DNA of 64,000 nucleotides from positions 5,766,001 through 5,830,000 of the forward strand of contig CAVNZM010000004.1 of assembly GCA_963693365.1 (NCBI GenBank). The letters run 5' to 3'. Position numbers and translations under genes: made by a program. The stretch is from Amoebidium appalachense (lineage: Eukaryota > Ichthyosporea). Positions 62,424-64,000 of this stretch are shown here, in pieces. Positions within the stretch are counted from its first letter, which is position 1, and each line of letters starts with the position of its first letter. The notes under the pieces are model-generated. The model ran no database searches, was not told the DNA's origin, and saw only the letters and a list, made by a program, of their open reading frames with translations.

Positions 62424-64000
62424 GTGAGTGTGTGTGCATTGTGAGTGAGTAATAGAGAGAGTGAGCGCATGTTCATGTCTGTGTGTGCACATTTTTATTG
62501 TGAGTAAATGGGTGAGAGTGTGTGTGCTTGTGCATCTGTGCGTGCGTGCTAGTGTAGTGTGAGTGATTGAGAGTGTGTGTGTCCGTGCGCACGGGCGTCT
62601 GTATATGTCCAGAAAGGGCCTGTGCATATACGACTGTTTTTGTGTGTGGCTGTGCACCCTGCCTGACGTGGGGCACACAGGGCTGCTGCACGTGTACAAG
62701 GACGAGCACCAGGGCCTGGCCAGCACCAGCGGCAAGCAGCCGAGGCAGGTGTGTGGCTGCAGAGGGTGGGGCCCAGGCCCGTGCTGACGCTGGCACAGGG
62801 GGCACTGCCGGCCCAGCGCAGCAGCCTGGTGGCCCTGCTGGGCGTGCCGGCGGCCTTCGAGGTGCCCGACCTGCTGGCCTTCCTGGCCCCCGTCCAGGCC
62901 GGCATAGAGCACATACGCCTCATACGGTGGGTGTGTGTGTGGGGGGGGGGGGGGGGGGGGAGGGAGGGGGATTGTGAGGAGGACTGGCGATGGCTGAGGC
63001 TGGTTGAGGTGCAGGGACACGGAGCCCAGCCGCTATCTGGCACTGCTGGCCATGCGCAGCCAAGAACAGGCCGACCAGGTGTACCTGCACTTCAACGCAC
63101 AGCCATACAACCTGCTGGAGGTGGGTGGTTGGGCTTATGTGCAATGAATGGTGGAGAAGGGGGGGGGGGAGGGGGGGACGGGGGTAGATGAATGGAGCTT
63201 ATTGCAATGTAGTGAGGGGTGGTGGGAAGTTGCAAAGGAAAACAGAAATTGTCGAAACGGATAATGCACATTAGGTTCCAAGAGCGGGACATGGGGCGGG
63301 GGGGGAGGCAGGGAGGGCTAAGAAGAAAATGAAAATTGGAGAGGAAGATGCACACACACACACACATTCACATACACACGCGCACGCACACACACACACA
63401 GACACGCACGTACGCACACACACACACACACACACACGCACATGTATGTATAGAGAGAATAGGGGGAGGGGGGGGTAATAGAAAGAATTGGGGGAGGCGG
63501 GGAGGGATGGAGGAGAGGCCAGAGTGTTTACTGACGTTGGCAGCAGGCCGAGCTGTGCCATGTGATGTTTGTGGCCCGGGTCGAGGTCATGCACTCAAGG
63601 GACATGGACCTCAGGCTGCCCTTCGGCCTGACAGAGCTGCCGTCCTGTGCCGTGTGTCTGGGTATGCTGGCCTAGGGGGCGTCTGGGTATGCTGGCCCAG
63701 GGGGGTCTGGGCATGCTGGGCCAGGGGCGGGGGGAGTCTGGGTATGCGGGGCCAGGGGGGGCGGGGAGGGGGGCACTGGGGGTTGTTGTTGAATGTTGGG
63801 CGGGCAGAGCGGCTGGATGAGTCTGTGACGGGGGTGCTGACGACTGTGTGCAACCACACGTTCCACTGCCAGTGCCTCAAGAACTGGAGCTACACCAGGT
63901 GACCACCCCCCCTGGTCCTCACAAACCCCCTGGCACGTCAGGGCAGGGGCCATGGTTCCATGGTGCTGACAGGCATGGCTGGCAGCTGTCCGGTGTGCCG
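61808..64000 (+). CDS. BRAP: BRAP/BRAP2-like RING E3 ubiquitin ligase (3' truncated by window)
   Basis: Exons in phase: 61808-62147, 62681-62748, 62799-62926, 63015-63120, 63547-63661, 63808-63898 and 63985-64000 (cut). Animal BRAP is a Ras-responsive E3 ligase that restrains KSR/MAPK signalling and binds nuclear localisation signals. The N-terminal 113 codons begin MLYLVLEIDHDSPLP and end LPFFTGNPTVELTKG, matching the conserved FFSGNPSVE block. The RRM-like region follows: LLHVYKD, SSLVALLGVPAAFEVPDLLA, GIEHIRLIRDTEPSRYLALL, DQVYLHFNAQPYNLLE, ELCHVMFVARVEV. The RING finger opens with LPSCAVCLERLDESVTGVL, then CNHTFHCQCLKNW and SCPVC at the window edge, so its Cys/His ligands are in place as far as seen. 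The UBP-type zinc finger and coiled coil expected downstream lie beyond the window. Confidence 0.95.
62296..62421. repeat. (GT)n array in BRAP intron 1
   Basis: Two GT runs separated by GCGTGCGTGCG. Further GT-rich sequence continues to about 62590. The intron is 533 bp. Confidence 0.9.
63655..63760. repeat. Short minisatellite starting at a BRAP donor
   Basis: GTCTGGGTATGCTGG plus a CCCAGGGGG-like tail recurs about four times. The first copy contains the 5' splice site GTATGC at 63662, so the donor has been duplicated several times within the intron. Confidence 0.85.

Overview
The window looks like nuclear DNA of a GC-rich microbial eukaryote (protist or alga). Every recognisable gene but one is split by many short introns and ends most codons in G or C. 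The gene set is eukaryote-only: ECM29, HOOK, BRAP, TXNL4B, an EXPERA/TMEM97 protein, an IQM-type protein, two eukaryotic protein kinases and a PH-RhoGAP. HOOK plus TMEM97 plus a plant/fungal-type IQM protein does not fit land plants well, but the lineage cannot be fixed from this window. No bacterial operons, CRISPR arrays or viral genes were seen.

Layout: (i) 2.4-4.8 kb, minus-strand PH-RhoGAP gene; (ii) 4.8-11.7 kb, gene-free and full of CA/GT arrays, homopolymers and minisatellites, including a 40-bp satellite of about 24 copies; (iii) 11.7-18.0 kb, minus-strand AMPK/MARK-type kinase with a UBA-like domain, whose 3.3-kb intron is almost wholly simple repeat; (iv) 18.0-23.2 kb, gene-free, partly AT-rich; (v) 23.2-33.5 kb, minus-strand ECM29 proteasome scaffold, divergent from (vi) 34.1-35.7 kb uroporphyrinogen-III synthase, followed in tandem by (vii) a 36.4-38.1 kb AGC kinase; (viii) 38.1-46.7 kb, gene-poor and repeat-rich; (ix) 46.8-48.1 kb IQM-like gene; (x) 48.1-52.85 kb, gene-free, with two clusters of one 24-bp repeat and a relict piece of 18S rRNA; (xi) 52.85-64.0 kb, a compact block of TMEM97-like (+), HOOK (-), TXNL4B (+) and BRAP (+, cut by the window end).

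I joined exons by hand, testing splice phase against the conserved protein families. UROS gives 262 aa, the AGC kinase 481 aa, TXNL4B 150 aa, TMEM97-like 155 aa and HOOK 751 aa, all near family length. The genes do not form one pathway. They are housekeeping functions: proteasome quality control, haem synthesis, splicing, vesicle and dynein transport, sterol/sigma-2-type membrane protein, ubiquitin ligase and Rho/kinase signalling.

The most unusual signal is the splicing grammar. Donors are mostly GTGCGT/GTGGGT. Many acceptors carry a branch-point-like CTGAC only about 5-12 nt before the AG, with G-runs instead of a pyrimidine tract. At least five introns must start with GC (AG|GCA). Microsatellites and homopolymers are packed into the introns, and one giant intronic array is a tandem repeat of the donor motif itself.
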